A stretch of DNA of 56,395 nucleotides from a bacterium (GCA_029009515.1 JAQXJZ010000022.1:1-56395); one strand, 5' to 3'; counted from the stretch's first letter, positions 1-8,188 are shown. A program made the numbers and translations. Notes: generated by a model from the letters alone, not told the origin.

Positions 1-22
1 TTTTTGCATGATCTGGTGGCTG

Positions 23-52
23 ATTGTCCACAGAATGTTTTTTGGATACAAT
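23..52. promoter_or_regulatory. Inverted repeat upstream of the GntR gene, possible operator
   Basis: An imperfect inverted repeat has arms ATTGTCCA (23-30) and TGGATACAAT (43-52). It lies just upstream of the -35 box of the GntR-family gene. FCD-type regulators usually bind short palindromes near their own promoter, so autoregulation is plausible. The arm match is imperfect and no second copy was found beside another operon here. Confidence 0.3.
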
Positions 53-57
53 CGGGC

Positions 58-86
58 TTGACAACGAAGTACCCAACGAATACAAT
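58..86 (+). promoter_or_regulatory. Sigma-A-type promoter of the GntR regulator gene
   Basis: TTGACA (58-63) and TACAAT (81-86) are separated by exactly 17 bases. They lie 33 bases before the start codon, and a GGAGG ribosome binding site sits between. Confidence 0.7.
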
Positions 87-118
87 GAAAATGCAAAAGA
101 AATACAGGAGGCGCAATC

Positions 119-793
119 ATGGTACCCATGACCCTCGGCCCCGCCGTTGAAAGCAAGCCCATCCGCGAGATCGCATACGAAACGCTCAAGCATGCCATCA
201 TCACGGGCGACCTGCCCGCCGGTTCCCGCATTGTGGAAACCGAGTACGCTGAGCGCATGCACATCAGCCGCACGCCCCTGCGCGAGGCGCTGCGCAAGCT
301 GGAGCGCGACGGTCTGGTGGAGTATATGCTGCGCCGCGGCGTGGTGGTGCGCGCCTTTACCATTGCCGATGTGGAGGAGATTTACACCATCCGCAACGCG
401 CTGGAGATGCTCACCCTGCCCGCCATCGTAGCCAACGCCACGGAAAATGACATCCGCAGCCTGCGCGCCATCCTCAACGAGATGGACCCCCTGACGGAAC
501 GCGACGACGTGGCCGCCCTGTCGCCCCGCGCGCGCCAGTTCCACACGCAGCTGACGGCCATCTCCGGCCTCAAGCGCACCATCCGCGCCATCGAAGGCCA
601 GGATGAGTACATCACCCGCTTCTCCGCGCTGGCCATCGCCAAGGAAGACCGCCGCGCCGCCGCCCACGCCGAGCACCACGAGCTGGTGAACCTGGTGGAA
701 CGCCGCGACCTGGAAGGATTCACCCGTCTGATGAGCAAGCACATCGAGCGCAGCAAGCAGACCTGCCTGGAAGCGCTGGCCAGCAGACTGTAA
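119..793 (+). CDS. GntR family transcriptional regulator, FCD (FadR-like) subfamily
   Basis: Predicted cytoplasmic DNA-binding repressor or activator of 224 residues, the normal length for FadR-type GntR proteins. The N-terminal winged helix is seen at about residues 17-80, with the family pattern of an entry helix (YETLKHAIITG), a recognition helix (ISRTPLREALRKLERDGLV) and a wing. The rest is an all-helical FCD ligand-binding domain, starting around VEEIYTIRNALE. Such domains usually sense small organic or sugar acids. The ATG has a GGAGG site at good spacing and a consensus promoter. The gene stands alone and ends in a bidirectional terminator, so its target cannot be read from its neighbours. 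A sugar-acid regulon is possible given the acid-sugar operon elsewhere in the window, but this is only inference. Confidence 0.9.
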   Translation: MVPMTLGPAVESKPIREIAYETLKHAIITGDLPAGSRIVETEYAERMHISRTPLREALRKLERDGLVEYMLRRGVVVRAFTIADVEEIYTIRNALEMLTLPAIVANATENDIRSLRAILNEMDPLTERDDVAALSPRARQFHTQLTAISGLKRTIRAIEGQDEYITRFSALAIAKEDRRAAAHAEHHELVNLVERRDLEGFTRLMSKHIERSKQTCLEALASRL

Positions 794-812
794 GGCACAA
801 CAGGTGAAGGAC

Positions 813-849
813 AAAAGGGAAGATGACTTTGACAGTCATCTTCCCTTTT
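813..849. terminator. Bidirectional intrinsic terminator
   Basis: A perfect 16-base inverted repeat (813-828 and 834-849) with a 5-base loop, flanked by A and T tracts. It lies between the convergent GntR gene and the serine hydrolase gene and can end transcription from both sides. Confidence 0.85.
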
Positions 850-862
850 TGCGTATCTGTAT

Positions 863-1921
863 TCAGCTGTTCGCCGCCGCATACACCGCGTTGTGCAGAA
901 GCCTTCTTACGCGGTAGATGCCCAGGCTTTCGCGGGACGGGCATACGCGGTTGGTGAGGAAGACCACGTACAATCCGCTGGTGGGGTCCAGCGTGATGCT
1001 GGTGCCGGTAAAGCCGGTGTGGCCGATGGTCTCCTTGGGGAAGAGATCGCCGGTGTAGCCGCTGTCGTACCAGGGCAGGTAGAAGCCCAGGCCGCGGCCC
1101 TGCGCCATGCCGGGCGTGCGGTTGAGCATGGCCGCGTCCAGCGTGGCGCGGCACAGGTAGCGGCTGCCGTCGGGCAGTTCGCCCCTGGCCGCCAGCATCT
1201 GCAAAAACAGCGCCAGATCATCCATGGTGGAAAACACGCCCGCGTTGCCGCTCACGCCGCCCAGGAAGCGGGCGTTTTCGTCGTGCACCACGCCCTGCAG
1301 GCAGCGGCCGTCGTCCTCCATCTCCGTGCAGGCGATGTTGCCGTCCATGGGGTTGAAGCCCGTGTGCTGCATGCGCAGCGGGCGGAACACCTCCCTCGCG
1401 GCCAGATGATCCAGCGGCTCGCCGTACAGGCACTCCAGCAGCTGCCCAAGCAGGATGAACCCGGCGCAGCAGTACAGTTCGCGCAGGCCGGGCGGGGCGA
1501 TCAGCGGCGTGCGCAGGATGACATCCGCCGCATCGGCCGGGTCGCGGGTCTGCTGCCACAGGTGGATGCCCGTGGGAAAGCCCGCCGTGTGGGTGAGCAA
1601 TTGCTCGATGGAAATATCGCACTTGTCGCGGGGCGCGTCGATGAAGGAGCCCAGCTTGTCCCACAGGCACAGGCGGCCTTCCTCCAGCGCGCGCAGGGTG
1701 AGCATGCCCACGGCCAGCGGCTTGGTGATGGAGGCCAGGTCGTACAGGGTCTGCTCGTTGGTGACGGGCGAATCCTCCTCAATGCCAAGGCGGCCGTAGG
1801 CGCGGCGGAAGAGGACCTTCTCATTGCGGCCCACCAGCAGGCAGGCCGAGGTGAACGCGCCTTCCTCCAGCGCGCGGGTGACCACCTGATCCACACGGAT
1901 AAAGCCGGGATTGATGGGCAA
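863..1921 (-). CDS. Serine hydrolase, beta-lactamase / penicillin-binding-like fold
   Basis: A 352-residue protein of the class C beta-lactamase-like family (DD-peptidases and esterases such as EstB). The nucleophile motif is SITK in the context YDLASITKPLAVG near residue 64. The second motif is tyrosine-based but reads YCC (LYCCAGFILLGQ) where YxN or YSD is usual. The third motif is HTG (IGHTGFTG). No signal peptide is seen, so it is probably cytoplasmic. The start is TTG, preceded by GGAGGTG at good spacing; no better ATG is near. It follows the ZIP transporter gene by 24 bases and is probably cotranscribed with it. The substrate cannot be predicted: the fold covers peptidases, esterases and amidases. 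Confidence 0.85.
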   Translation of the reverse strand: MPINPGFIRVDQVVTRALEEGAFTSACLLVGRNEKVLFRRAYGRLGIEEDSPVTNEQTLYDLASITKPLAVGMLTLRALEEGRLCLWDKLGSFIDAPRDKCDISIEQLLTHTAGFPTGIHLWQQTRDPADAADVILRTPLIAPPGLRELYCCAGFILLGQLLECLYGEPLDHLAAREVFRPLRMQHTGFNPMDGNIACTEMEDDGRCLQGVVHDENARFLGGVSGNAGVFSTMDDLALFLQMLAARGELPDGSRYLCRATLDAAMLNRTPGMAQGRGLGFYLPWYDSGYTGDLFPKETIGHTGFTGTSITLDPTSGLYVVFLTNRVCPSRESLGIYRVRRLLHNAVYAAANS

Positions 1922-1945
1922 GGGGATTCACCTCCCGTGAAAAAC

Positions 1946-2818
1946 TTATCCGAAGATGATGAACATGCCAACCAGAATGCCCAGAATGGCAAAGAACGCG
2001 GGGCGCTTGCTGTGGTACATCAGGAAGGCCTGGGGCAGGATTTCGCCGAAAACCACGTAGAGCATGGCGCCGCTGGCAAAGCCAAGGCTCAGCGCAAGGC
2101 CGAAGGCGCCAATTTCGCCCAGCAGGTAGCCCAGCAGCGCGCCAACCATGGTGGGCACGCCGGAAAGGGCAGTCATCAGCACGGCCTTCCACTTGGTCAT
2201 GCCGCCGCTGATGAGGGGCACGGATACGGCCATGCCCTCGGGGATGTTGTGCAGACCGATGAGCACCGCCAGCGTCAGCGCCGCGCTGCCCATGACGCCG
2301 TCGTTGCTGGCGTAGGACGCGCCGATGGTCATGCCCTCGGGCACGTTGTGCAGCGCGATGGCGCAGGCCATCACCACGCCGGCAATGAACAGGGCAAATT
2401 TGTTGTCGTTCCTGGACTGATGGTGTTCAAAGTGGTCGCTGTGGATGAGCTCGTTGAGGTCGTCCGCGGTCTTGGGGTGGTTTTCGTCAATGTGCGGCAA
2501 CTCGGGGTTGGTCCTGCGGTCGATGAGGTAGTTGAGCACGTAGATCACCACCACGCCCAGCGCGATGGCCATGCACACCGTGGGCACGCCCACATTGGTT
2601 TCGATGGCTTCCACAATCAGGTCAAAGCAGACCACGCTCAGCATCACGCCGCCTGCAAAGCTCAGCAGCAGGCTGGCCGTGCGGTTGGAGTCCTTCTGCA
2701 AAAGCGCGCCCACCAGGCCGCCCACGCCCGTGCCGACCACGCCGGCAATGGCCGTTACAAACAGCAAAGTTCCGATAATGTCCGTAAGAAACCCTCCGCT
2801 TCTTTTGTACTTCGTCAA
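1946..2818 (-). CDS. ZIP family divalent metal transporter
   Basis: Inner-membrane protein of about 290 residues with eight predicted membrane segments. It has the two ZIP signature helices HNVPEGM (TM4) and HNIPEGM (TM5), whose His, Asn and Glu residues bind the metal. Members move Zn2+ (also Fe2+ or Mn2+) into the cytoplasm; ZupT is the best-known bacterial member. A His/Asp-rich cytoplasmic loop (HSDHFEHHQ) precedes TM4, as is usual. The TTG start is uncertain: a GGAGGG sequence lies a few codons inside the frame, so the true start may be about 10 residues further in. It is the first gene of a likely two-gene operon with the serine hydrolase. Confidence 0.9.
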   Translation of the reverse strand: MTKYKRSGGFLTDIIGTLLFVTAIAGVVGTGVGGLVGALLQKDSNRTASLLLSFAGGVMLSVVCFDLIVEAIETNVGVPTVCMAIALGVVVIYVLNYLIDRRTNPELPHIDENHPKTADDLNELIHSDHFEHHQSRNDNKFALFIAGVVMACAIALHNVPEGMTIGASYASNDGVMGSAALTLAVLIGLHNIPEGMAVSVPLISGGMTKWKAVLMTALSGVPTMVGALLGYLLGEIGAFGLALSLGFASGAMLYVVFGEILPQAFLMYHSKRPAFFAILGILVGMFIIFG

Positions 2819-2824
2819 TTCAGC

Positions 2825-2853
2825 AGGATATCACACCCGGTGCAAGAATACAA
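2825..2853 (-). promoter_or_regulatory. Possible promoter of the ZIP transporter gene
   Basis: On the minus strand TTGTAT (2848-2853) and TATCCT (2825-2830) are 17 bases apart, and the -10 is preceded by TGn. The hexamers are moderate matches. Confidence 0.3.
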
Positions 2854-2875
2854 CAGTTTTGGTGAACGAACCCAA

Positions 2876-2912
2876 AAAACCGCTTCCGGAAAACAAAGCC
2901 GGAAGCGGTTTT
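2876..2912. terminator. Intrinsic terminator
   Basis: A 14-base perfect inverted repeat (2876-2889 and 2899-2912) with a 9-base loop, flanked by A and T tracts. Read on the minus strand it ends the deacetylase operon whose last stop codon is at 3013. Confidence 0.8.
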
Positions 2913-2963
2913 GATTTTTTTATCCGTCCAGATAGCGGCAGCATACCTCGCTGGGCTGAATCC

Positions 2964-3012
2964 CTGCGCGGCTTTGCCGCGCAGTTTGCGGGTCCAGGGG
3001 CTCAGCCCCTGG
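2964..3012. repeat. GC-rich double-hairpin intergenic repeat
   Basis: Two perfect palindromes stand side by side: CTGCGCGGC-TTT-GCCGCGCAG (2964-2984) and CCAGGGG-CTCAG-CCCCTGG (2994-3012). The second abuts the stop codon of the deacetylase gene. A related CCAGGGG...CCCCTGGACCC hairpin occurs at 17386-17402. This looks like a dispersed REP-like element. Confidence 0.55.
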
Positions 3013-4368
3013 TCAGGTGTTGCTGTCGCTGCGTTTGCTGGTGTCGCCGTCCAGGCAGCGGTAGTACACCTCGTTGGGCTGCAAGGTGACGCCGTTGGCA
3101 TGCGCCAGCTCGTCCACGGTGACCATCATGTAGCCGTTGTCGCGGAACCACTTGGCGAAGATCTCGATGGAGGTGTGCATGATCTTGCCGCTGTCGTGGG
3201 TGAGGATCACGTCGCCGTCCTGCACGTTGTTGCGGATGGAGTAGAAGATCTTGCGGGCGCTCTTGCCGGTGTAGTCGTAGGTGTCCACGCTCCACTGGAT
3301 GATGGGCAGGCCGATGTCGGCCTCCACCCACGGCGGATAGGTGCCGCCGGGCGCGCGGAAGAGGGCCACCTTTTCGCCGGTCAGGTCGATGAGCAGGGCG
3401 TTGTGGTCGTCCACTTCCTTGTGCATGGCCGCGTCGCTCATGGAGTAGCCGGACCAGTGGTTGTAGGTGTGGGTGGCGATCACGTGGTTCTGGTCGAAGG
3501 TGCGCATCACAATGTCCGGGTTGCCGGCCACCTTCTTGCCCACGGTGAAGAACGTGGCGCGCGCGCCCTCGCGGCGGAAGTTGGTGAGGGTGTTGGCGGT
3601 TTCGGCATAGGTGGGGCCGTCGTCGCAGGTGATGGCCACCATCTTCCAGTCGGTGTTGTCGGTCTGGCGGCGGGCTTCCTCGGTCATGTGATCCCACAAT
3701 TCGTCGTAGAAGAAACGCACGTGCATGAGACCGGCCTTGTCGGGATAGACCGCTCTGGCCTCGTAGTGCAGAGTCATTTCAAAGCCGCTCAGGGTGAATT
3801 CGGCATGCTCCAGCGCCTCGCGGGTGGTGAGCTGCGCCACGGCTTCGGGGTTGCGCGCCTCGTTGGGGAACAGGCCCATCACGTGGCTTTCCACGCGCTG
3901 CGCCATCAGCTCCCACGCCGCGCTGTCCTCCGGAAAGATGTCGGTGAGCAGGATGCGGCTGCCGGTTTCCAGATCAAAGGTGCGGGTGGTGAAGGGGGAC
4001 TGCACCTGATTGCGCTGATAGGACATGCGCGCCAGCACCATGGTGCTCAGCCAGCTGTCGCCGGTCACGTAGTGCAGCACCTCGATGTCCAGACGGCTGT
4101 TGCGGCGGGCGTTTTTGCTCTTGTCCGGCTGCATCTGGGGAAAGAGCTGCTCGTCGAAATCATCGGCAATCTGCCGTAATTCGGCGTTCACGCTTTCGTT
4201 GCTGCTCAGCAGGTATTCCTTGGAGACAAAGTAGCGGTTGTCCTCCACCTTGCGCTCGTTTACCTTGTAATCCACCTCAAAAATGGCGGGATAGACAAAT
4301 TCCTCGGCGAGGGAGAAGGCGGGCAGCAGGAGCGCTGCCGCCAGAAGCATAGCCACAATCCGGCGCAT
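3013..4368 (-). CDS. Secreted polysaccharide (peptidoglycan) deacetylase, PdaC-like
   Basis: A 451-residue exported enzyme. Residues 1-20 are a signal peptide ending ...FSLAEE. The middle part (about 25-220) resembles the RsiV/DUF3298 domain found in front of the catalytic domain of Bacillus PdaC. The C-terminal part is a NodB-type CE4 domain with all motifs visible: TCDDGP (catalytic and metal Asp), HTYNH (metal His pair), RAPGG, DTYDYTG and ILTHDS. CE4 enzymes remove acetyl groups from N-acetylglucosamine or N-acetylmuramic acid in the cell wall, giving lysozyme resistance. The ATG at 4368 is chosen over in-frame upstream codons because it has an AAGGAA site and follows the preceding gene's stop by 17 bases. 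It is the last gene of the envelope operon. Confidence 0.88.
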   Translation of the reverse strand: MRRIVAMLLAAALLLPAFSLAEEFVYPAIFEVDYKVNERKVEDNRYFVSKEYLLSSNESVNAELRQIADDFDEQLFPQMQPDKSKNARRNSRLDIEVLHYVTGDSWLSTMVLARMSYQRNQVQSPFTTRTFDLETGSRILLTDIFPEDSAAWELMAQRVESHVMGLFPNEARNPEAVAQLTTREALEHAEFTLSGFEMTLHYEARAVYPDKAGLMHVRFFYDELWDHMTEEARRQTDNTDWKMVAITCDDGPTYAETANTLTNFRREGARATFFTVGKKVAGNPDIVMRTFDQNHVIATHTYNHWSGYSMSDAAMHKEVDDHNALLIDLTGEKVALFRAPGGTYPPWVEADIGLPIIQWSVDTYDYTGKSARKIFYSIRNNVQDGDVILTHDSGKIMHTSIEIFAKWFRDNGYMMVTVDELAHANGVTLQPNEVYYRCLDGDTSKRSDSNT

Positions 4369-4385
4369 GACGGTTCGTTCCTTTC

Positions 4386-5009
4386 TTATTTCACGGTGTA
4401 TACGGCTTCCACCAGCGCGCAGCCGTCCTCCACGGCCTGCTTCACGCACGCAAGATCGCCCAGCGCAAGCCCGGCGCTTTTGGCCAGCAGCTGCGCGTTG
4501 TCCAGCGCCTCCTGCGCGGCCAGCGCAAGGGCGGCGGCTTCGGCCTCGGCGGAGGAGGCGGGCTCAAAGGCCAGCTGATAATCCACGTTCAGGGCGGTGG
4601 CAAACAGCGCGTCCACAATGGCGCGCGCCTGATGCACGTCGCTCAGGCGGGTCTGCATGCCGGCTTCCAGCTTGTAGCCCTTGAGCAGCTTGGTTTCGCT
4701 CATCTTGGTGTGGTTGTACTCGTACACATGCGCCATATCGTAGCGGGTGAGGTGCACATCGTTTTCCTGCACGCCCTGCGCCTCAAGCAGCGCCATCAGC
4801 GCGGCGCGGGAGGCTTCCATGGCGGCGTTGGTGGCGTCGGCGGTTTCGGCCTCGGCGGACAGGGCAAAGGTGATCACCGCGGTCTGCACGTCGGCTTCCA
4901 CAGGCGCGCAGCCGGTGGCGGTGAGGGTGACGGGCTGGGCGGCTTCTTCGGCGCAGGCGAAGCTCACCAGCATGAACAGGGCCGCGAGCAGGGCGGAAAG
5001 ACGCTTCAT
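4386..5009 (-). CDS. SIMPL domain (DUF541) secreted protein
   Basis: A 207-residue protein with a signal peptide (residues 1-20, ending SFACAEE) and one SIMPL/DUF541 domain. Hallmarks are the VTLTATGCAPVEADVQTAVITF start strand, a helix of AAMEASRAALMALLEAQGV type, and the KGYKLEAGMQTRLSDVHQARAIVDAL segment. SIMPL proteins are exported or envelope-associated; their biochemical role is unsettled (Brucella BP26 forms channel-like oligomers). It begins 3 bases after the stop of the DUF4349 gene, with a GAAAGGGGAA site inside that gene's end, so the two are translationally close. Confidence 0.85.
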   Translation of the reverse strand: MKRLSALLAALFMLVSFACAEEAAQPVTLTATGCAPVEADVQTAVITFALSAEAETADATNAAMEASRAALMALLEAQGVQENDVHLTRYDMAHVYEYNHTKMSETKLLKGYKLEAGMQTRLSDVHQARAIVDALFATALNVDYQLAFEPASSAEAEAAALALAAQEALDNAQLLAKSAGLALGDLACVKQAVEDGCALVEAVYTVK

Positions 5010-5012
5010 GGT

Positions 5013-5912
5013 TCAGTTCCCCTTTCGTTTTTTGCGGATGATGCGGATGACGAGGGCAATCGCCGCCAGCGGCACGGCCACGGGCAGGATCATGACGATG
5101 AAGATGACGAGATCGCGCAGGAATCCGCCCGTCCATTCAAGGGATGCGGCAAACGCGGCGCGGATGCGCTGGGCCATGGGCACGTCGGCCTGCGCGCTGT
5201 CGGCGGGGCGTTCCTCGGTGATGGTGAGGCTGACCGTGCTCATATCCACCTGACGGTCGATGGAGCGCTGGCTGGTTTCGTAGCTGTCGATCTGGTACTG
5301 GGTATCGGCAATGGCGGTTTCGATCTCGATGAGGTCGCTCACGTCCTCGGCCTTTTCCAGCAGCACGTTCAGACGGTCGCGCTTGGCGTAGAGGGTTTTG
5401 AGGCGCGCTTCGTTGTCCTGATAGGAGGTGGTCAGATCCGCCGTGCTTTCGGAGCGATGGGTCACGCGGCCTGCGCCGGACACGGAGGCGAGGAATTCAT
5501 CCAGCCGTGCGCTTGGCACGCGCAGCGTAAGGGAGAGGCGGCGGGCGTTTGGCTCGCCGTACTGGTAGAGATGCTCGGCATAGCCCTCCACGGCGGAAAC
5601 GGCGGCGTTCACCTTTTCCACGGTGGCGTCAAAGGCGGCGGTGGACAGGGTGAGATCCGCGCTGCGGACGATCTTGCGGCTTTCCTGCGGCGCGGTTTTG
5701 GCGCTGGAGGTGGTCATGCCACCGGCCATCACCATGTCCGCGCCTGCGTCGTTCATGGCTTCCTCCGTTTCGGCGGAGGTGTTGCGCGCGGCGTACATCA
5801 TGGCGGGCTGATCATGGAACCCCACCATCAGCGCTCCAAAGACGAGGAAGGCAATCAGCAGCACGCTGAGCGCGGCGCGGCGGAATGTGCGGGAAGAAAG
5901 GATGTTTTTCAT
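5013..5912 (-). CDS. DUF4349 membrane protein with coiled coil
   Basis: A 299-residue envelope protein. It has an N-terminal membrane segment (about 12-30), an extracytoplasmic DUF4349 domain (beta-rich part RKIVRSADLTL...RLSLTLRVPSARLDEFL), a coiled coil (DNEARLKTLYAKRDRLNVLLEKAEDVSDLIEIE), a further beta strand region (VDMSTVSLTITEER) and a C-terminal membrane segment followed by a basic tail (RIIRKKRKGN). The function of DUF4349 proteins is not established. The ATG at 5912 has an AAAGGAG site at the right distance; frames upstream of it overlap the HAD gene and lack a hydrophobic leader. It belongs to the HAD, DUF4349, SIMPL, deacetylase series. Confidence 0.85.
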   Translation of the reverse strand: MKNILSSRTFRRAALSVLLIAFLVFGALMVGFHDQPAMMYAARNTSAETEEAMNDAGADMVMAGGMTTSSAKTAPQESRKIVRSADLTLSTAAFDATVEKVNAAVSAVEGYAEHLYQYGEPNARRLSLTLRVPSARLDEFLASVSGAGRVTHRSESTADLTTSYQDNEARLKTLYAKRDRLNVLLEKAEDVSDLIEIETAIADTQYQIDSYETSQRSIDRQVDMSTVSLTITEERPADSAQADVPMAQRIRAAFAASLEWTGGFLRDLVIFIVMILPVAVPLAAIALVIRIIRKKRKGN

Positions 5913-5958
5913 ATCACATGCTCCTTTGCTGGTAAAATGTTTCAGTAAAGGAAACGAA

Positions 5959-6627
5959 TCAGCCCCACGAAACCGTGCGTACGCCGTCCGCGCCAATCAG
6001 GCCTTTTTGCAGCTTCTTTCTGGGGTTGACGGCGGTCTTGTGCTGGCACAGCATCAGCATGGGAATGTCGCCCGCGGTATCGCCGTAGGCGTAGGAATCG
6101 GCATAGTCCACCATGCAGTCGGTGGCGGCCAGCACCTCGGCCAGCCGGAGCGTCTTTTCCACGCCGCGGCAGTTGTGGCCGTCGATGAGGCCGGAATACG
6201 TGCCGTCCTCCTGCACGTGCATGCGCGTGCCGATGAGGCCGTTCAGCTTCAGGTGTTTCTTTACCGGCTCCAGATAAAACGCCGTGGAGGCGGAGATGAG
6301 CCACACCTCGCGCCCGGCCTTCTGGTGCATGCGGATTTCCTCCACGCCCTGGGGGTAGAGGCGGGGGATGAGCACGTCATGGGCAAAGCCCTGGGCGATT
6401 TTGTCCACCTCGGACGCGCTCCTGCCCTTGAGGAAGCTCAGCGAACCCTGCTTGCTCTTTTCCGCCGTGATGACATGGCTCATGTACAGCGCGCCCAGCG
6501 CCGCGGCCTTCAGCAGATGCAGGGGCGAGCACAGCCGCTTTTTCACCGCATAAAAACAAAAGGAAATGATGGAATCGCCCTTGATGAGCGTTCCGTCAAA
6601 ATCAAACAATGCATAGCTCTTTTGCAA
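5959..6627 (-). CDS. HAD-superfamily phosphatase, subfamily IB (SerB/PSPase-like)
   Basis: A 222-residue cytoplasmic phosphatase. Motif I is FDFDGTLIKGDS near residue 8 (nucleophile and acid Asp), motif II LISAS, motif III the Lys in VEKTLRL, and motif IV YGDTAGDIPML. The helical C1 cap between motifs I and II is typical of the IB group, which acts on phosphoserine, phosphoethanolamine or lipid-like phosphates. The TTG start has GGAGGAA at good spacing. It has its own promoter (6659-6688) and is followed after 46 bases by the DUF4349 gene. A role in wall or lipid metabolism would fit the operon but is not shown. Confidence 0.88.
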   Translation of the reverse strand: MQKSYALFDFDGTLIKGDSIISFCFYAVKKRLCSPLHLLKAAALGALYMSHVITAEKSKQGSLSFLKGRSASEVDKIAQGFAHDVLIPRLYPQGVEEIRMHQKAGREVWLISASTAFYLEPVKKHLKLNGLIGTRMHVQEDGTYSGLIDGHNCRGVEKTLRLAEVLAATDCMVDYADSYAYGDTAGDIPMLMLCQHKTAVNPRKKLQKGLIGADGVRTVSWG

Positions 6628-6658
6628 CAGGGGTTCCTCCCTTGGGATTCTTGCGTTC

Positions 6659-6688
6659 AGTATACCACGTTTCGGCAGGAAAGGCCAA
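6659..6688 (-). promoter_or_regulatory. Promoter of the HAD/DUF4349/SIMPL/deacetylase operon
   Basis: On the minus strand TTGGCC (6683-6688) and TATACT (6659-6664) are 18 bases apart, and the -10 carries an extended TGG. Confidence 0.5.
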
Positions 6689-6691
6689 CCG

Positions 6692-7984
6692 CTACAGCAG
6701 TTCCTTTGCTTTGCTGGCCAGATACAGCGGCATATTGGTGATCATGCCGTTTTTGAGATAGCCCATCTTGGAAAAGCGGATGGCGTGCAGAGGCTGTTTT
6801 TCGGCAATGTACCGCTTAAAGCTGGGGGCGGATTTGTCCTCGCCGCCTTTGGCCTCCACCGGAATGATCTCCGTGCCATGCTGGATGACAAAATCGATCT
6901 CGCCCTTTTTGTCGGCGAAATAGCGGGGAGCCACAGCAAACTGTCCTTTGAGCTGCTGCAGCACAAAGTTTTCCGTCAGCTGGCCTTTGAACTGATAGTC
7001 CGCTTTGAGCAGAATGGCGCTGTTGTCGATCCCGGCCATGTGCTTGAGAAGACCTGTGTCAAACACAAACAGCTTGAAGCAGTCAAGACGATCGAAGGCG
7101 GCCAGCGGATGCTCCATTTTGGATACGTTGTAGATTCTGTTGAGCATACCGGCGGATACCAGCCATTCGATGGCTTCTTCAAACTCTCTGGCGCGCGCGC
7201 CCTCGCGCACCGCACCATAGACAAATTTTTCGTTATCCTTGGCAAGCTGTGAAACGATGCTGCGGAAGACCAGCAGGATGCGGCCGCTGTTGACCTTTCC
7301 ATGATGCTTGGAAAAATCATTCTCATAGATGGAGATCAGTTCGCTCTGAATCCGGTCGATGCGCCGGGGATCCTTGTACCTGACCCAAGAGGCCACGCAT
7401 TCCGGCATGCCGCCAATGATGAGGTAATTGTTATAGGCGTCCAGAAGCCGCTGGTGAAAGATTTCTTCAATCGGCTGCTCTTTCTGAATGCTCAGGTAAT
7501 ACTGATACAGCATTTCATCCGTGGCAGCCAGATACTCATCAAAGGTCATGGGTGCGATCTCCAGCAGGTTTACCATGCCCACGGGATAGGACTTGGGCTG
7601 AGCCAGCAGGGTACCCAGCAGGCTGCCGGCTGCGATCACATGATACTCATTCGCCTTTTCCCTGAAATACTTCAGCGCGTTCAGCGCTTCCGGACACTCC
7701 TGAATCTCATCAAAGATGATCAGCGTGTTTCCGGGCTGAATCTTTGTGCCGCTCAGAAGGCTCAGCAGCTCCACAATTCGCTGCGGATTTTTGTTGGCAG
7801 CGAAGATGGACTTCAGCTCGTCTTCCTCATCAAAGTTAAAATAGACATAGCTGCTGTAATGCTTTTTGCCAAATTCGCGCATCAGCCAGGTCTTGCCCAC
7901 CTGACGTGCGCCTTTGAGAACCATGGGTTTGCGGTCCTCGGAATCCTTCCATTCCACAAGTGCCCGAAAGGCATTGCGAATCAT
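6692..7984 (-). CDS. AAA ATPase with C-terminal DUF4143
   Basis: A 430-residue ATPase of the AAA_14/DUF4143 family. The Walker A is GARQVGKTW near residue 30 and the Walker B is LIIFDEIQE near 90; the arginine-finger region follows. The C-terminal third is a DUF4143 domain with a nuclease-like core (KGEIDFVIQHG...IIPVEAKGG), which keeps the D...ExK pattern of PD-(D/E)XK folds. These proteins are common and often recently transferred; their role is not established. The ATG at 7984 is preferred over the upstream GTG because the AGGCGGTGA site is placed for it. AT content is higher than in the neighbours, in keeping with horizontal transfer. The stop is TAG, showing that TAG is used as a normal stop here. 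Confidence 0.88.
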   Translation of the reverse strand: MIRNAFRALVEWKDSEDRKPMVLKGARQVGKTWLMREFGKKHYSSYVYFNFDEEDELKSIFAANKNPQRIVELLSLLSGTKIQPGNTLIIFDEIQECPEALNALKYFREKANEYHVIAAGSLLGTLLAQPKSYPVGMVNLLEIAPMTFDEYLAATDEMLYQYYLSIQKEQPIEEIFHQRLLDAYNNYLIIGGMPECVASWVRYKDPRRIDRIQSELISIYENDFSKHHGKVNSGRILLVFRSIVSQLAKDNEKFVYGAVREGARAREFEEAIEWLVSAGMLNRIYNVSKMEHPLAAFDRLDCFKLFVFDTGLLKHMAGIDNSAILLKADYQFKGQLTENFVLQQLKGQFAVAPRYFADKKGEIDFVIQHGTEIIPVEAKGGEDKSAPSFKRYIAEKQPLHAIRFSKMGYLKNGMITNMPLYLASKAKELL

Positions 7985-8015
7985 GCTGCTCACCGCCTTT
8001 GTTCTGTCTGCTCAC

Positions 8016-8044
8016 ATCTTATCACGAAATTCCGGCTTCTTCAA
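8016..8044 (-). promoter_or_regulatory. Promoter of the DUF4143 ATPase gene
   Basis: On the minus strand TTGAAG (8039-8044) and TAAGAT (8016-8021) are 17 bases apart, and the -10 is preceded by TGA. Confidence 0.5.
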
Positions 8045-8114
8045 CTTGATTTTTACACACTTTTCCGACTTTTTCAGACGTTTTTTTCACATTTTTCCGC
8101 ATTGGTCGGCACGG

Positions 8115-8144
8115 TTGACTTCCTCCCGCCCAAAGGGGTACAAT
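8115..8144 (+). promoter_or_regulatory. Promoter of the aldose epimerase gene
   Basis: TTGACT (8115-8120) and TACAAT (8139-8144) are 18 bases apart. The ribosome binding site AAGGAGG follows at about 8172. Confidence 0.6.
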
Positions 8145-8188
8145 AGTATCAAACCGACCGCACAATTCAATAAGGAGGACATACAATC

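Noticed and set aside
893..2914. Long plus-strand frame opposite the serine hydrolase and ZIP genes
   Set aside because: The minus-strand genes have clear motifs; the plus frame has only biased Ala/Gly/His composition and no RBS.
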